Source of the DNA: Candidatus Moranbacteria bacterium CG_4_8_14_3_um_filter_41_13 | GTDB lineage: Bacteria; Patescibacteriota; Minisyncoccia; Moranbacterales; UBA1568 | Reading direction: 5' to 3' | DNA length: 39,967 nt | NCBI GenBank assembly: GCA_002782305.1 | Contig: PFHN01000070.1 | Location: forward strand, 1 to 39,967 | Shown: positions 30,607 through 38,016 of the stretch, in pieces | Position numbering within the stretch: the stretch's first letter is position 1 | Layout: each line of letters begins with the position of its first letter | Notes under the pieces: model-generated | Databases searched by the model: none | Told to the model about the DNA's origin: nothing | Seen by the model: only the letters and a program-made list of their open reading frames with translations | Position numbers and translations under genes: made by a program

Positions 30607-30843
30607 CTAATCCACTCGAATAATACCGACTGGACACGCATCCGATGCCTCTTTATTTTTTTTATATTCTTCTTCATTCACTTTTGCGACCACAAATTCA
30701 TCACCCTTCCACTCACCATCTTTCAAATCCGCTTTGCCATCCTCATCATTCATTTGCCACCTTTCGGGTGCGACAAGAGCGCACGATCCGCATCCGATGC
30801 AATCATTTCTTTTATGACAGATAGTTATTTTTTTTGTTCCCAT
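30607..30843 (-). CDS. [4Fe-4S] ferredoxin
   Basis: A 78-aa soluble electron carrier with one cluster: C15-x2-C18-x2-C21 (DCIGCGSCALVAPERW) and C70-P in SDACPVGII. The middle part is acidic (EDGKADLKDGEWKGDE). This is the single-cluster Fer type often seen in thermophiles, Bacillus and CPR. Likely partners in the window are KorAB, which gives electrons to ferredoxin, and the FNR-type reductase at 5740-6489; this is inference. It is flanked by repeat elements on both sides (30391-30591 and 30902-30960), so it is probably its own transcription unit. Confidence 0.88.
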   Translation of the reverse strand: MGTKKITICHKRNDCIGCGSCALVAPERWQMNDEDGKADLKDGEWKGDEFVVAKVNEEEYKKNKEASDACPVGIIRVD

Positions 30844-30901
30844 AAATATAAACTATAAGTACACAATCAACAATAAACGAAAATCACTCAGAAAAAATAT
30901 C

Positions 30902-30960
30902 AAAGTTTTTTAGGGAGACATTCGTCAAAATTGCTTTGACGCGGATCATCTAAAAACTTT
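30902..30960. repeat. Hairpin repeat, copy R1
   Basis: Outer arms AAAGTTTTTTAG and CTAAAAACTTT, inner arms GTCAAA and TTTGAC around an ATTGC loop. Plus-strand order is GTTTTTTAGGGAG ... GGATCATCTAAAAAC. Between the U32 gene and the ferredoxin gene. Just upstream (30871-30889) a CAATAAACGAAAATCACTC string repeats the end of the 30391-30591 element with a three-base gap. Confidence 0.85.
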
Positions 30961-30992
30961 TTTATTTTTTCATAATCAATATAACAGCAGGA

Positions 30993-32240
30993 CTATTTAT
31001 CTTTCCACACATATACAGCGTCATTGATACGTACTCTTTTGGTCACGGGAAAAGTTACTGTATCACCTTTTTTTCCGCTCTGCAAAGGCTTCATCTCAGC
31101 ATCACGCAATTCTCCGATTTTCCCTTCATAGACTCCTGTTGTTACACCCAAAATGCGAATTTCATCACCCTGTGAAAGTGTTCCTGCATCGATGATCATT
31201 TCGGCGACGCCTACTTTGGCAAAATATTTTTTCACTGTTCCAACAAATATTTTTCCCTTGGTCGCTTGTGATCCATGGACATCGCTATACGCTTCCAGTT
31301 CTTTGCCGAGATAATAATTCCCTTTCGAAAGCCCCCTATGATATACCGTTTTCAGCGCTCTGAAATATTCTACAATTTTTTCTTTCGTATAGGTTCTGTT
31401 CTCAATATCGGTCAGCGCTTGTCTATATGTTTTCGTCACGGTGTAGACATATTCCGGTGAACGTCCTCGCCCTTCAATCTTCCACGTTTGTACCCCTGAC
31501 TTGAGGAGTTCGTCCAAGAAATCGATCGTACAAATATCTGCAGCGCTCATGACGAAATGATTGTCCAAAATAAGTTCCTTGCCCGTTTCCATATCGGTTA
31601 CTTTGTATTCTTTGCGACAATTTTGGAGACATGCACCACGATTCGCAGAGGCATTATCGGTATAACTACTCATGAAACAACGGCCTGATTGAGCCACACA
31701 AAGAGCTCCATGAACGAAGGCTTCTATTTCCATCAATCTCCCTTCTCGTCCAAGGAGTTTTTCTTCTCTTATGCGATCGTAAATAGCCTTGATTTGATCC
31801 AGTGTCAGTTCACGAGCCAGTACGACTCTATTCGTCATAGTGGCAAAGAATTTCAGTGATTCAAAATTGGAAACAGAAAATTGCACAGAGACATGCACGG
31901 GCATACCAATCTCATTACAATACTGAATCGTTGCAAAATCAAAAGCGATGATAGCATCGATATGATTTGTTTTCGCAGCGTCCACGAGCTTCCTCATAAT
32001 TTTCGTATCATGATCATAGAGGAGGGTGTTGACTGCGAGGTATGTCTTCACATTTTTCTTTTGGCAAATGTCCGCGACTTCCGCCAGATCCGCAAGTGTG
32101 AGATTGGCAGCAGCCCGAGCGCGCATATTGAGCTGAGTCACACCAAAATACACGCTGTTGCACCCGCCCTTGATAGCGGCTGCCAAACTCTCGAAACTCC
32201 CTGCTGGAGCCATAATTTCGACATCTTTTGTATCAATCAT
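30993..32240 (-). CDS. Peptidase U32 family protein (TrhP/YegQ-like)
   Basis: A 415-aa U32 protein. The N-terminal barrel starts VEIMAPAGSFESLAAAIKGG and has YFGVTQLNMRARA; the family signature is around EAFVHGALCVAQSGRCFMSS, followed by a Cys-rich stretch ANRGACLQNCRKEY that with the earlier Cys could bind an iron-sulfur cluster. The C-terminal beta-barrel (about 330-415, KGKIFVGTVKKYF) is the U32-specific extra domain. Known relatives: collagenase-like PrtC and TrhP, which makes 5-hydroxyuridine at tRNA position 34. The Cys set and the tRNA-modification genes nearby (mnmA, dus) favour the tRNA role, but that is inference. Confidence 0.9.
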   Translation of the reverse strand: MIDTKDVEIMAPAGSFESLAAAIKGGCNSVYFGVTQLNMRARAAANLTLADLAEVADICQKKNVKTYLAVNTLLYDHDTKIMRKLVDAAKTNHIDAIIAFDFATIQYCNEIGMPVHVSVQFSVSNFESLKFFATMTNRVVLARELTLDQIKAIYDRIREEKLLGREGRLMEIEAFVHGALCVAQSGRCFMSSYTDNASANRGACLQNCRKEYKVTDMETGKELILDNHFVMSAADICTIDFLDELLKSGVQTWKIEGRGRSPEYVYTVTKTYRQALTDIENRTYTKEKIVEYFRALKTVYHRGLSKGNYYLGKELEAYSDVHGSQATKGKIFVGTVKKYFAKVGVAEMIIDAGTLSQGDEIRILGVTTGVYEGKIGELRDAEMKPLQSGKKGDTVTFPVTKRVRINDAVYVWKDK

Positions 32241-32328
32241 AGGTATATCTTTACGTCAAATAAGTGTACTGTATTTTCACGGAAAAAGAAAGAGTGATGG
32301 AACATAATGGTCTCTGCCACGTATATTA

Positions 32329-32357
32329 TTGACACTCTTTTTCTCTTCTGTTACACT
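32329..32357 (+). promoter_or_regulatory. Promoter of the suf operon
   Basis: -35 TTGACA (32329-32334), 17-bp spacer, -10 TACACT (32352-32357). The start would be near 32364, 19 nt before the rrf2 ATG. The start region coincides with the palindrome at 32364-32376. Confidence 0.88.
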
Positions 32358-32363
32358 AAAGCA

Positions 32364-32376
32364 GACAATTTTAGTC
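32364..32376 (+). promoter_or_regulatory. IscR/Rrf2-type operator over the suf start site
   Basis: The 13-bp GACAATTTTAGTC matches the core of the E. coli IscR type 1 site (GACTRWWWYAGTC) at 12 of 13 positions. It begins about 7 bp after the -10 box, so a bound regulator would block initiation. The first gene behind it encodes an Rrf2/IscR-like protein, so autoregulation of the suf operon is the natural reading. Confidence 0.6.
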
Positions 32377-32382
32377 CACATT

Positions 32383-32790
32383 ATGAAAGTATCCAAAAAA
32401 GCCTACTACGGACTGAGAGCTATTCTCGCTCTCGCCCAAACCGAAAAGCCTCTTTCTATCCATGCACTGGCTGAGATGGAGCACCTCCCCGAAACCTATC
32501 TTGAGAAAATTCTTCAGACACTTCGCAAAGCGGGTCTCGTGACAGCTCACAAAGGAGTCTCCGGTGGTTATGCTCTCGCTCGCTCTGCAAACAATATCAG
32601 CATCTGGGATGTTCTCTCCCCTCTCGATGGGCCAATGAAACCTTTCTCCTCGTCTCTCAAAGGAACTCTACCCTGCCTACAAGTCAGTCACTGCCAAACC
32701 AACGAAGTTTGGAGGACACTAGAAAATAAAATAGAAAAAACACTCTCAGATATTTCTCTCTCTAGTCTTATTCCAAAAAATATTCCTTAA
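32383..32790 (+). CDS. Rrf2/IscR-type transcriptional regulator
   Basis: A 135-aa winged-helix repressor of the Rrf2 family, the usual sensor of iron-sulfur status. The HTH spans about 3-65 (KKAYYGLRAILALA, LAEMEHLPETYLEKILQTLRKAGLV, KGVSGGYALAR). Cluster ligands of E. coli IscR are C92, C98, C104 and H107. Here C98 and C104 are present at the same numbers (LPCLQVSHCQTNEVW), but position 92 is Leu and 107 is Asn. It may bind a labile [2Fe-2S] with other ligands, or sense by thiols. The ATG at 32383 is the real start: the frame upstream overlaps the promoter. First gene of the suf operon. Confidence 0.88.
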   Translation: MKVSKKAYYGLRAILALAQTEKPLSIHALAEMEHLPETYLEKILQTLRKAGLVTAHKGVSGGYALARSANNISIWDVLSPLDGPMKPFSSSLKGTLPCLQVSHCQTNEVWRTLENKIEKTLSDISLSSLIPKNIP

Positions 32791-32800
32791 TTTTTTTCCT

Positions 32801-33535
32801 ATGATCACACTCGAAAAACTTTCTGTTTCTATAGAAGAGAAGAAAATCCTGCACGATATTTCATTCACTTTCAAACCAGGGAAGACTTATGCCATTATGG
32901 GTCCCAACGGTTCTGGGAAATCGACTCTTGCGAGTAGCATTATGGGACATCCAAGCATCGCCTATTCTCGTGCCTCGAAAATCTTCATAGAGGAAAAGCC
33001 TGCTCGCCGTAGGAGGGATATCAAGACTCTTTCTCCTGATAAAAGATCTCTCCTTGGCCTTTTTCTCTCATTTCAAACACCGATGACATTATCAGGCGTG
33101 ACGGTTTTCGAACTCCTTCGTCTGGCGCTGGAAAAGAAAATGGATCCAGTCGCTTTGCATCAAAAAGTAACAGAGTATGCGAAGGAACTCTCTATCAAAG
33201 ACGAACTTCTCAAACGTTCTCTCAATGATGGATTCTCTGGCGGAGAAAAGAAGAAGCTTGAAGCTCTACAGGCGGTACTTCTCTCACCATCGTTCGCACT
33301 TTTCGATGAGATTGATACTGGTGTCGATGTGGATAGTCTCAAAACTATTTCTCATTTCTTAAAAAAACATCTCGCTAAAAAAACAACACTTGTTTTCATT
33401 ACACACTCGACTCGTCTTCTCTCATACATCAAACCAGATGAAGTGATAGTCATCAAAGAAGGTCGTCTCGTGAAAACAGGTACTGGTACTCTCGCAAAAA
33501 AAATTGAAGAAAAAGGATTTGAATCTATCATATAA
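32801..33535 (+). CDS. sufC: Fe-S cluster assembly ATPase SufC
   Basis: ABC-type ATPase that works with SufB and SufD as the scaffold complex. Walker A is GPNGSGKST (34-42), the Q-loop is FLSFQTPMTLSGV, the signature is GFSGGEKKKLEALQA, and Walker B is FALFDEIDTGVDVDSLK; all are intact and the GVDVDSL spacing is SufC-like. The 244-aa length is standard. It begins 10 bp after rrf2 and ends one base before sufB, without a Shine-Dalgarno sequence. Confidence 0.96.
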   Translation: MITLEKLSVSIEEKKILHDISFTFKPGKTYAIMGPNGSGKSTLASSIMGHPSIAYSRASKIFIEEKPARRRRDIKTLSPDKRSLLGLFLSFQTPMTLSGVTVFELLRLALEKKMDPVALHQKVTEYAKELSIKDELLKRSLNDGFSGGEKKKLEALQAVLLSPSFALFDEIDTGVDVDSLKTISHFLKKHLAKKTTLVFITHSTRLLSYIKPDEVIVIKEGRLVKTGTGTLAKKIEEKGFESII

Positions 33536-33536
33536 T

Positions 33537-34943
33537 ATGAAGCGTACAAAGAAAAAAAATATCGACCTCGGCGATTATAAGTACGGTTTTGCTATGCCAG
33601 AACACTCTGTGCACAAGACCAATTTAGGCTTAAATAAAAGAATCGTGAGCGAAATATCACACGTCAAAAATGAGTCTCCTTGGATGCGAGATATCCGTCT
33701 TTCGGCGTATGAAATTTTCAAAAAAAAGCCAATGCCGGTGTGGGGCGCAGATCTTTCAAAAATTGATTTCAATGCTATTACTTATTATCTCAAAGCCACC
33801 GACAAACAAGTAACGAGTTGGGATGATCTCCCGAAAGATATCAAGGACACGTATGACCGCATCGGTGTTCCAGAGTCAGAAAAGAAATTCCTCGCTGGTG
33901 TGTCGGCACAGTATGAATCAGAAGTCGTATATGAAAGTATGAGCAAAGAACTTGATAGACTCGGAGTCATCTTCTGCGATATGGATACAGCAGTGAAAAA
34001 ATATCCGGAAATTGTCAAAAAATATTTCGGGACACTTATTCCAACGAATGATAACAAATTTGCTGCCTTGAATACGGCCGTATGGTCAGGAGGATCCTTC
34101 GTCTACGTACCCAAAGGCGTGAAAGTAGACCTCCCACTTCAAGCTTATTTCCGCATCAATGCCGAAGCCTTCGGACAATTCGAACGAACGCTCATCATTG
34201 CAGAAGAAGGAAGCTCTGTACACTACGTCGAAGGTTGCACAGCACCTATTTATACCACATCATCTCTCCATTCTGCTGTCGTCGAAATCTTCGTGAAAAA
34301 AAATGCCCACGTACGTTACACAACTGTTCAAAACTGGAGCACCAACATCTTCAACCTCGTGACGAAACGTGCCAAAGCCGAAGAGAACGCAGTGATGGAA
34401 TGGGTGGATTGCAATATCGGATCAGGTGTGACTATGAAATATCCTGCGGTATACCTCACAGGCAGGGGTGCTCACGGAGAAGTTCTTTCTATTGCCTACG
34501 CGGGTAAGAATCAACACCAAGACGCCGGTGCCAAGATGGTACATCTCGCGCCCAATACTACTTCGCGTGTCATTTCCAAATCTCTTTCCAAAGATGGTGG
34601 TCGCACATCGTATCGCGGTCTCGTCCACATCGGTCGTGGTGCCACCAATGCCAGGGCCTCCGTTGTCTGTGATGCCCTCCTTCTTGATGATATTTCTCGC
34701 TCAGATACCTATCCCACGATGTCCATCAAAGAAAAAACAGCCATCTTCGAACACGAGGCAACCGTCGAAAAAATAGGAGAAGAAAAGCTTTTTTACCTTA
34801 TGTCACGCGGTATCACAAAGACCGATGCAGAAGGACTCCTCGTCAATGGATTCATCGATCCTGTCGTAAAAGAGATTCCTCTGGAATACTCTATTGAATT
34901 AAACAGACTCATGAGTATGAATATGGAAGGAAGTATCGGATAA
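33537..34943 (+). CDS. sufB: Fe-S cluster assembly scaffold SufB
   Basis: Core scaffold on which the cluster is built. The 468-aa protein has the N-terminal helical part, the beta-helix, and the C-terminal helices. C378 (ARASVVCDALLLD) matches E. coli C405, the persulfide acceptor/cluster residue, and C234 (HYVEGCTAP) matches C254. The H-E-A-T block (405-408) contains the Glu used for cluster formation (E. coli E434). The ATG at 33537 is used, 1 bp after the sufC stop; upstream in-frame codons lie inside sufC. Confidence 0.97.
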   Translation: MKRTKKKNIDLGDYKYGFAMPEHSVHKTNLGLNKRIVSEISHVKNESPWMRDIRLSAYEIFKKKPMPVWGADLSKIDFNAITYYLKATDKQVTSWDDLPKDIKDTYDRIGVPESEKKFLAGVSAQYESEVVYESMSKELDRLGVIFCDMDTAVKKYPEIVKKYFGTLIPTNDNKFAALNTAVWSGGSFVYVPKGVKVDLPLQAYFRINAEAFGQFERTLIIAEEGSSVHYVEGCTAPIYTTSSLHSAVVEIFVKKNAHVRYTTVQNWSTNIFNLVTKRAKAEENAVMEWVDCNIGSGVTMKYPAVYLTGRGAHGEVLSIAYAGKNQHQDAGAKMVHLAPNTTSRVISKSLSKDGGRTSYRGLVHIGRGATNARASVVCDALLLDDISRSDTYPTMSIKEKTAIFEHEATVEKIGEEKLFYLMSRGITKTDAEGLLVNGFIDPVVKEIPLEYSIELNRLMSMNMEGSIG

Positions 34944-34949
34944 AAATAT

Positions 34950-35555
34950 ATGCACTGGAAAGACATCACAACTGACAGAGAGACAACCTATACGCTCACA
35001 GAAAATGAGCAGTGTGTTTTCTTCTTGTTCAATCGTTCGGGCAATCTTACCTTTGAACTCACTGGTAGAAATGCCGAGGCACATATCTTCGCCTTCTTCG
35101 TCGGCAAGAAAGAATGCAAACATACCCTCACCATTATACAAAATCACCGCGCTCCGAAAACTATTTCTCACACCCTTATCAAAAGTGTCGTGTCAGATGC
35201 ATCGGTATGTATGTATGATGGTACTCTTTTCATTGACACCAATGCTCTCGGGAGTGATGCGTCGCAAGAAAGTCGCGCCCTCCTTCTTTCTTCGGATGCC
35301 ACCGTTTCTATGAAGCCAACACTAGAAATCCTTGCTGACGACGTACAATGTTCCCACAAAGCGACCGCTAGCCCTCTCGATAGAGAAGCATTATTCTTCG
35401 CAGAATCTCGTGGAATATCCCCGAAAAAAGCCGAAAAACTCCTTATTTCTGGATTTTGGAATGATGCTTTCGAAAAAATAGCTCTGCTTCTCCCAAAAGA
35501 AGAAAAAATAAAAGAGCGCCTCCTCTCTCTTCTCTCTCATAAAACAATATTGTAA
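34950..35555 (+). CDS. sufD: Minimal SufD-like protein
   Basis: A 201-aa shortened SufD, less than half the ~420 aa of E. coli SufD. What remains is the end of the beta-helix and the C-terminal helices: SRALLLSSDATVSMKPTLEI, then DVQCSHKATASPLD, then ALFFAESRGISPKKAEKLLISGF. H136 (CSHKAT) corresponds to SufD H360, which is needed for cluster assembly with SufB C405. The N-terminal domain is missing altogether. It starts 6 bp after sufB, so a SufB-SufC2-SufD complex is still expected. It could also be called a SufB/SufD-family partner of unknown efficiency. Confidence 0.85.
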   Translation: MHWKDITTDRETTYTLTENEQCVFFLFNRSGNLTFELTGRNAEAHIFAFFVGKKECKHTLTIIQNHRAPKTISHTLIKSVVSDASVCMYDGTLFIDTNALGSDASQESRALLLSSDATVSMKPTLEILADDVQCSHKATASPLDREALFFAESRGISPKKAEKLLISGFWNDAFEKIALLLPKEEKIKERLLSLLSHKTIL

Positions 35556-35564
35556 TACCATACA

Positions 35565-35596
35565 TACCGATTATCAACGGTCGTGGTTTATCGGTA
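35565..35596 (+). promoter_or_regulatory. Hairpin just before sufS
   Basis: TACCGAT (35565-35571) pairs with ATCGGTA (35590-35596), and AAC/GTT-like pairs continue inside. The 3' arm ends 3 bp before the sufS ATG and contains the only purine-rich segment (GGTAA) that could serve as ribosome binding site, so the hairpin might hold back translation. No T run, so not a terminator. Confidence 0.45.
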
Positions 35597-35599
35597 ACA

Positions 35600-36838
35600 A
35601 TGAGACTTATGCTCAACACGAGTCAAATCAAAAAAGATTTTCCTCTCTTCACACATCATCCAGATTTGGTGTATTTGGACTCGGCCGCGACAGCCCTCAA
35701 GACGCAAGGAGTGATTGATGCAGAGAGAGCATACCTCGAGGAGTATTCAACAAATGTCATGCGTGGTCTGTATCCTCTCGCCGAAACAGCCACAGAAAAA
35801 TTTGAAATGACGCGAGAGAAAATGGCTACGTTTATCGGTGCCAAAAGCTCGAGTGAAATCATCTTCACTTCTGGAACAACAGATGCTCTCAACCTTGTTT
35901 CAAAACTCCTCGCTTCACAAATAGAAAAGGGAGATACTCTTGTGACAACAGCAATGGAACATCATTCCAATTTTCTCCCTTGGAAGGAATTAGCAAAAAC
36001 CAAGTCGGCGGATCTACATATTGTTTCTCTCACAAAAGAAGGAATGATTGATAGAGAAAGTCTCAAAAAATCTATCGATGAACACACAAAAATTGCTTCA
36101 TTCTCTGCTGTTTCCAATGTTTTAGGGACAATCAATCCTGTGAAAGAAATTATCGCTCTCATTCGCAGTATCAATCCAAAAACGCTCATCGTCATCGATG
36201 CCGCTCAAGCAGTGTGTCATATGCCTATGAGTGTTTCAGATTGGGATGCTGATTTTGTCGCTTTCTCAGGACACAAAATGTTCGGACCAACAGGTACAGG
36301 AATCCTCTATGGAAAATACTCGCTCCTCGAAACACTTCCTCCTGTCAATTTTGGTGGAGGTATGGTGCTCGATAGTTGCGCCGAAGATACCCTCTATAAG
36401 GAATCTCCATATTGTTTCGAAGCAGGCACGCCAAATATCGGAGGAATGATCGCACTCGGTAGTGCTATTGATTATATAGAAAATATCGGGCTTCAGAATA
36501 TCCATCTTCACGAAACAACTCTTGCTTCGTACGCGATAGAGAAACTGAAAGAAACTTTTGGAGAAGACATCTCCATTATCGGACCAAGTAAGAAGGAGAA
36601 GCGAAGTGGCATCATCGCATTCACTCTCGCGAACGTTCATCCTCATGATATCGCTGGAATACTTGGTGAACAAAATATATGCGTCAGAGCAGGAGAACAC
36701 TGCACAACCCCTCTTCATCACAGCCTCAGACTTTCTGCCACTACTCGTCTTTCACTTTCCATATACAATAACGAAAATGACATCGACAAATTCATTTCAG
36801 TCCTCAAAGAAATTCAAGCGATGTTTCTCAATAAGTAA
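35600..36838 (+). CDS. sufS: Cysteine desulfurase SufS (class II)
   Basis: PLP enzyme that takes sulfur from cysteine and passes a persulfide on. LDSAATALKT is at 26-35, HHSNFLPW at 121-128, D200 lies in VIDAAQAV, the PLP lysine K226 in FSGHKMFGPTGTG, and the catalytic C368 in RAGEHCTTPLHHSL. The compact loop around the Cys is that of group II desulfurases, which need a SufE or SufU partner. SufU follows directly, so it is the likely sulfur acceptor. Length (412 aa) is normal. An in-frame ATG three codons on is an alternative start. Confidence 0.96.
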   Translation: MRLMLNTSQIKKDFPLFTHHPDLVYLDSAATALKTQGVIDAERAYLEEYSTNVMRGLYPLAETATEKFEMTREKMATFIGAKSSSEIIFTSGTTDALNLVSKLLASQIEKGDTLVTTAMEHHSNFLPWKELAKTKSADLHIVSLTKEGMIDRESLKKSIDEHTKIASFSAVSNVLGTINPVKEIIALIRSINPKTLIVIDAAQAVCHMPMSVSDWDADFVAFSGHKMFGPTGTGILYGKYSLLETLPPVNFGGGMVLDSCAEDTLYKESPYCFEAGTPNIGGMIALGSAIDYIENIGLQNIHLHETTLASYAIEKLKETFGEDISIIGPSKKEKRSGIIAFTLANVHPHDIAGILGEQNICVRAGEHCTTPLHHSLRLSATTRLSLSIYNNENDIDKFISVLKEIQAMFLNK

Positions 36839-36854
36839 TTATAACTCAAAAAGA

Positions 36855-36930
36855 ATTTCAAAAGTTTTTTAGGGAACGTTTAGCGAAATTGCTTCGATTT
36901 CGGTAGGGTTCATCTAAAAACTTTTGAAAT
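36855..36930. repeat. Hairpin repeat, copy R2
   Basis: Arms ATTTCAAAAGTTTTTTAG (36855-36872) and CTAAAAACTTTTGAAAT (36914-36930) are complementary but for one extra T; inner CGAAAT/ATTTCG closes a small stem. Same strand sense as R1. Lies between sufS and sufU inside the operon. Confidence 0.85.
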
Positions 36931-36969
36931 ATTTTCCAGCAATCACTATAACTTCAATTCATAAATACT

Positions 36970-37335
36970 ATGTCTCTCTACCAAGACCTCATCCTCGATC
37001 ACTATCGCAATCCCCGCAATCAAGGGACACTCAAAAATGCGACTCATAGCGCTGATGCAGCGAATCTTTCGTGTGGAGATAAGCTTCATATAGACATAAT
37101 CGTCAAAAATGATATTATAGAAGAAGTGAAGTTTTCTGGTTCTGGATGTGCTATTTCTCAGTCATCAGCTTCTCTTTTGACAGAGCATATCAGAAAGCAC
37201 ACAGTGAAGCAGGCCCTCTCACTTGAGCCGAAAGACATTCTCGATCTTATCTTGGTAACGCTTTCTCCAGCTCGGCTGAAATGCGGACTCCTTTCACTCG
37301 AGACCGTCAAGAAGGCGCTCAATCAAGAGAAATAA
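36970..37335 (+). CDS. sufU: SufU/IscU-type Fe-S assembly protein
   Basis: A 121-aa member of the NifU-N family. The ligands C35 and D37 (LSCGDKLH), C60 (SGSGCAISQSSAS) and C105 (ARLKCGLLSLE) are in place. In Gram-positive SUF systems SufU is a zinc-dependent sulfurtransferase that accepts the persulfide from SufS; the pairing with SufS here suggests the same. It is shorter than B. subtilis SufU (147 aa). MSLYQDLILDHYRNPRN at the start is the typical opening. The 130 bp before it hold repeat R2. Confidence 0.93.
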   Translation: MSLYQDLILDHYRNPRNQGTLKNATHSADAANLSCGDKLHIDIIVKNDIIEEVKFSGSGCAISQSSASLLTEHIRKHTVKQALSLEPKDILDLILVTLSPARLKCGLLSLETVKKALNQEK

Positions 37336-37341
37336 AATTGT

Positions 37342-37506
37342 ATTATACTGGGAGATATATTTTTTTCCTCACCGCAAGACTCCTCGCCTCTCTGTTTTTT
37401 CCGAAAAATTTCCTTCACTCGACCGCATCCATAGGAAATTTTTCGAAAACAGAGGACTCTTCAAACAAGTTGCGGAACCAGAAAAAAATATATCTCCCAG
37501 TATAAT
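37342..37506. repeat. 165-bp near-perfect palindromic element
   Basis: A 26-bp terminal inverted repeat without mismatch (37342-37367 and 37481-37506, reading ATTATACTGGGAGATATA...). The sequence inside is again self-complementary (CCGCAA.ACT / TCTGTTTT-CGAAAAATTTCC against its partner) down to a ~20-nt loop. No gene. It stands between sufU and the ferredoxin gene. The core recurs at 1-45. It could be a non-autonomous mobile element or fold as a long hairpin RNA that ends or stabilises the suf transcript. Confidence 0.88.
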
Positions 37507-37578
37507 CCACAATCTCATAAAATAAAGAGAGGGTGAAGGTGAGGAGTTTTCGAAAAATAATTTAATAAAAGAAATGTT

Positions 37579-37851
37579 ATGTCACAATGGAAAGACGAAA
37601 CAAAGCCACACGGTCCAGTAACACTCGCAAATGGATGGACTGTAGAAGTCGATGCCAGTGCCTGCATTGGAGCTGCTCCTTGCACCGCTATGGCTGCCAA
37701 TACCTTTGCATTAAATGATGATGGGAAAGCAGGCATACTTGCTACTCTTGATCAAGACGATCAGGAAACCATTCTCAATGCTGCTCGTTCTTGCCCTGTC
37801 GCTGCTATTATCATCAAAGATGAAACAGGAAAAGTTATTTTTCCGGAATAA
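37579..37851 (+). CDS. Ferredoxin with a three-cysteine motif
   Basis: A 90-aa ferredoxin-like protein with C29-x5-C35 (SACIGAAPCTAMAANTF) and C72-P (RSCPVAAI). The middle cysteine of the usual CxxCxxC is alanine (A32), so it has three ligands, as in [3Fe-4S] ferredoxins, where that position is often Asp. The acidic linker (LNDDGKAGILATLDQDDQE) is typical. Its place between sufU and sufT suggests a role in cluster assembly (electron supply or a client), unlike the four-Cys ferredoxin at 30607-30843. ATG at 37579, no clear ribosome binding site. Confidence 0.85.
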   Translation: MSQWKDETKPHGPVTLANGWTVEVDASACIGAAPCTAMAANTFALNDDGKAGILATLDQDDQETILNAARSCPVAAIIIKDETGKVIFPE

Positions 37852-37889
37852 TCTTTGAAATAAATCTCTCTAAAATAAAAACGGATACG

Positions 37890-37972
37890 GAAAAGATTTC
37901 AAAAGTTTTTAGATGATCCTCGCCGAAGCAATTTCGCCGAATGGCTCCCTAAAAAACATTTGAAATCTTTTC
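37890..37972. repeat. Hairpin repeat, copy R3 (inverted sense)
   Basis: Longest copy: GAAAAGATTTCAAAAG... at 37890 pairs with ...CATTTGAAATCTTTTC ending at 37972; inner CGAA/TTCG around a GCAAT loop. Reads GTTTTTAGATGATCC ... GGCTCCCTAAAAAAC on the plus strand, i.e. the opposite sense to R1 and R2. Between the ferredoxin gene and sufT. Confidence 0.85.
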
Positions 37973-38016
37973 TCGCATTAGCTTCGATTATATGTTTGAT
38001 GTTCAATAAAAACACC

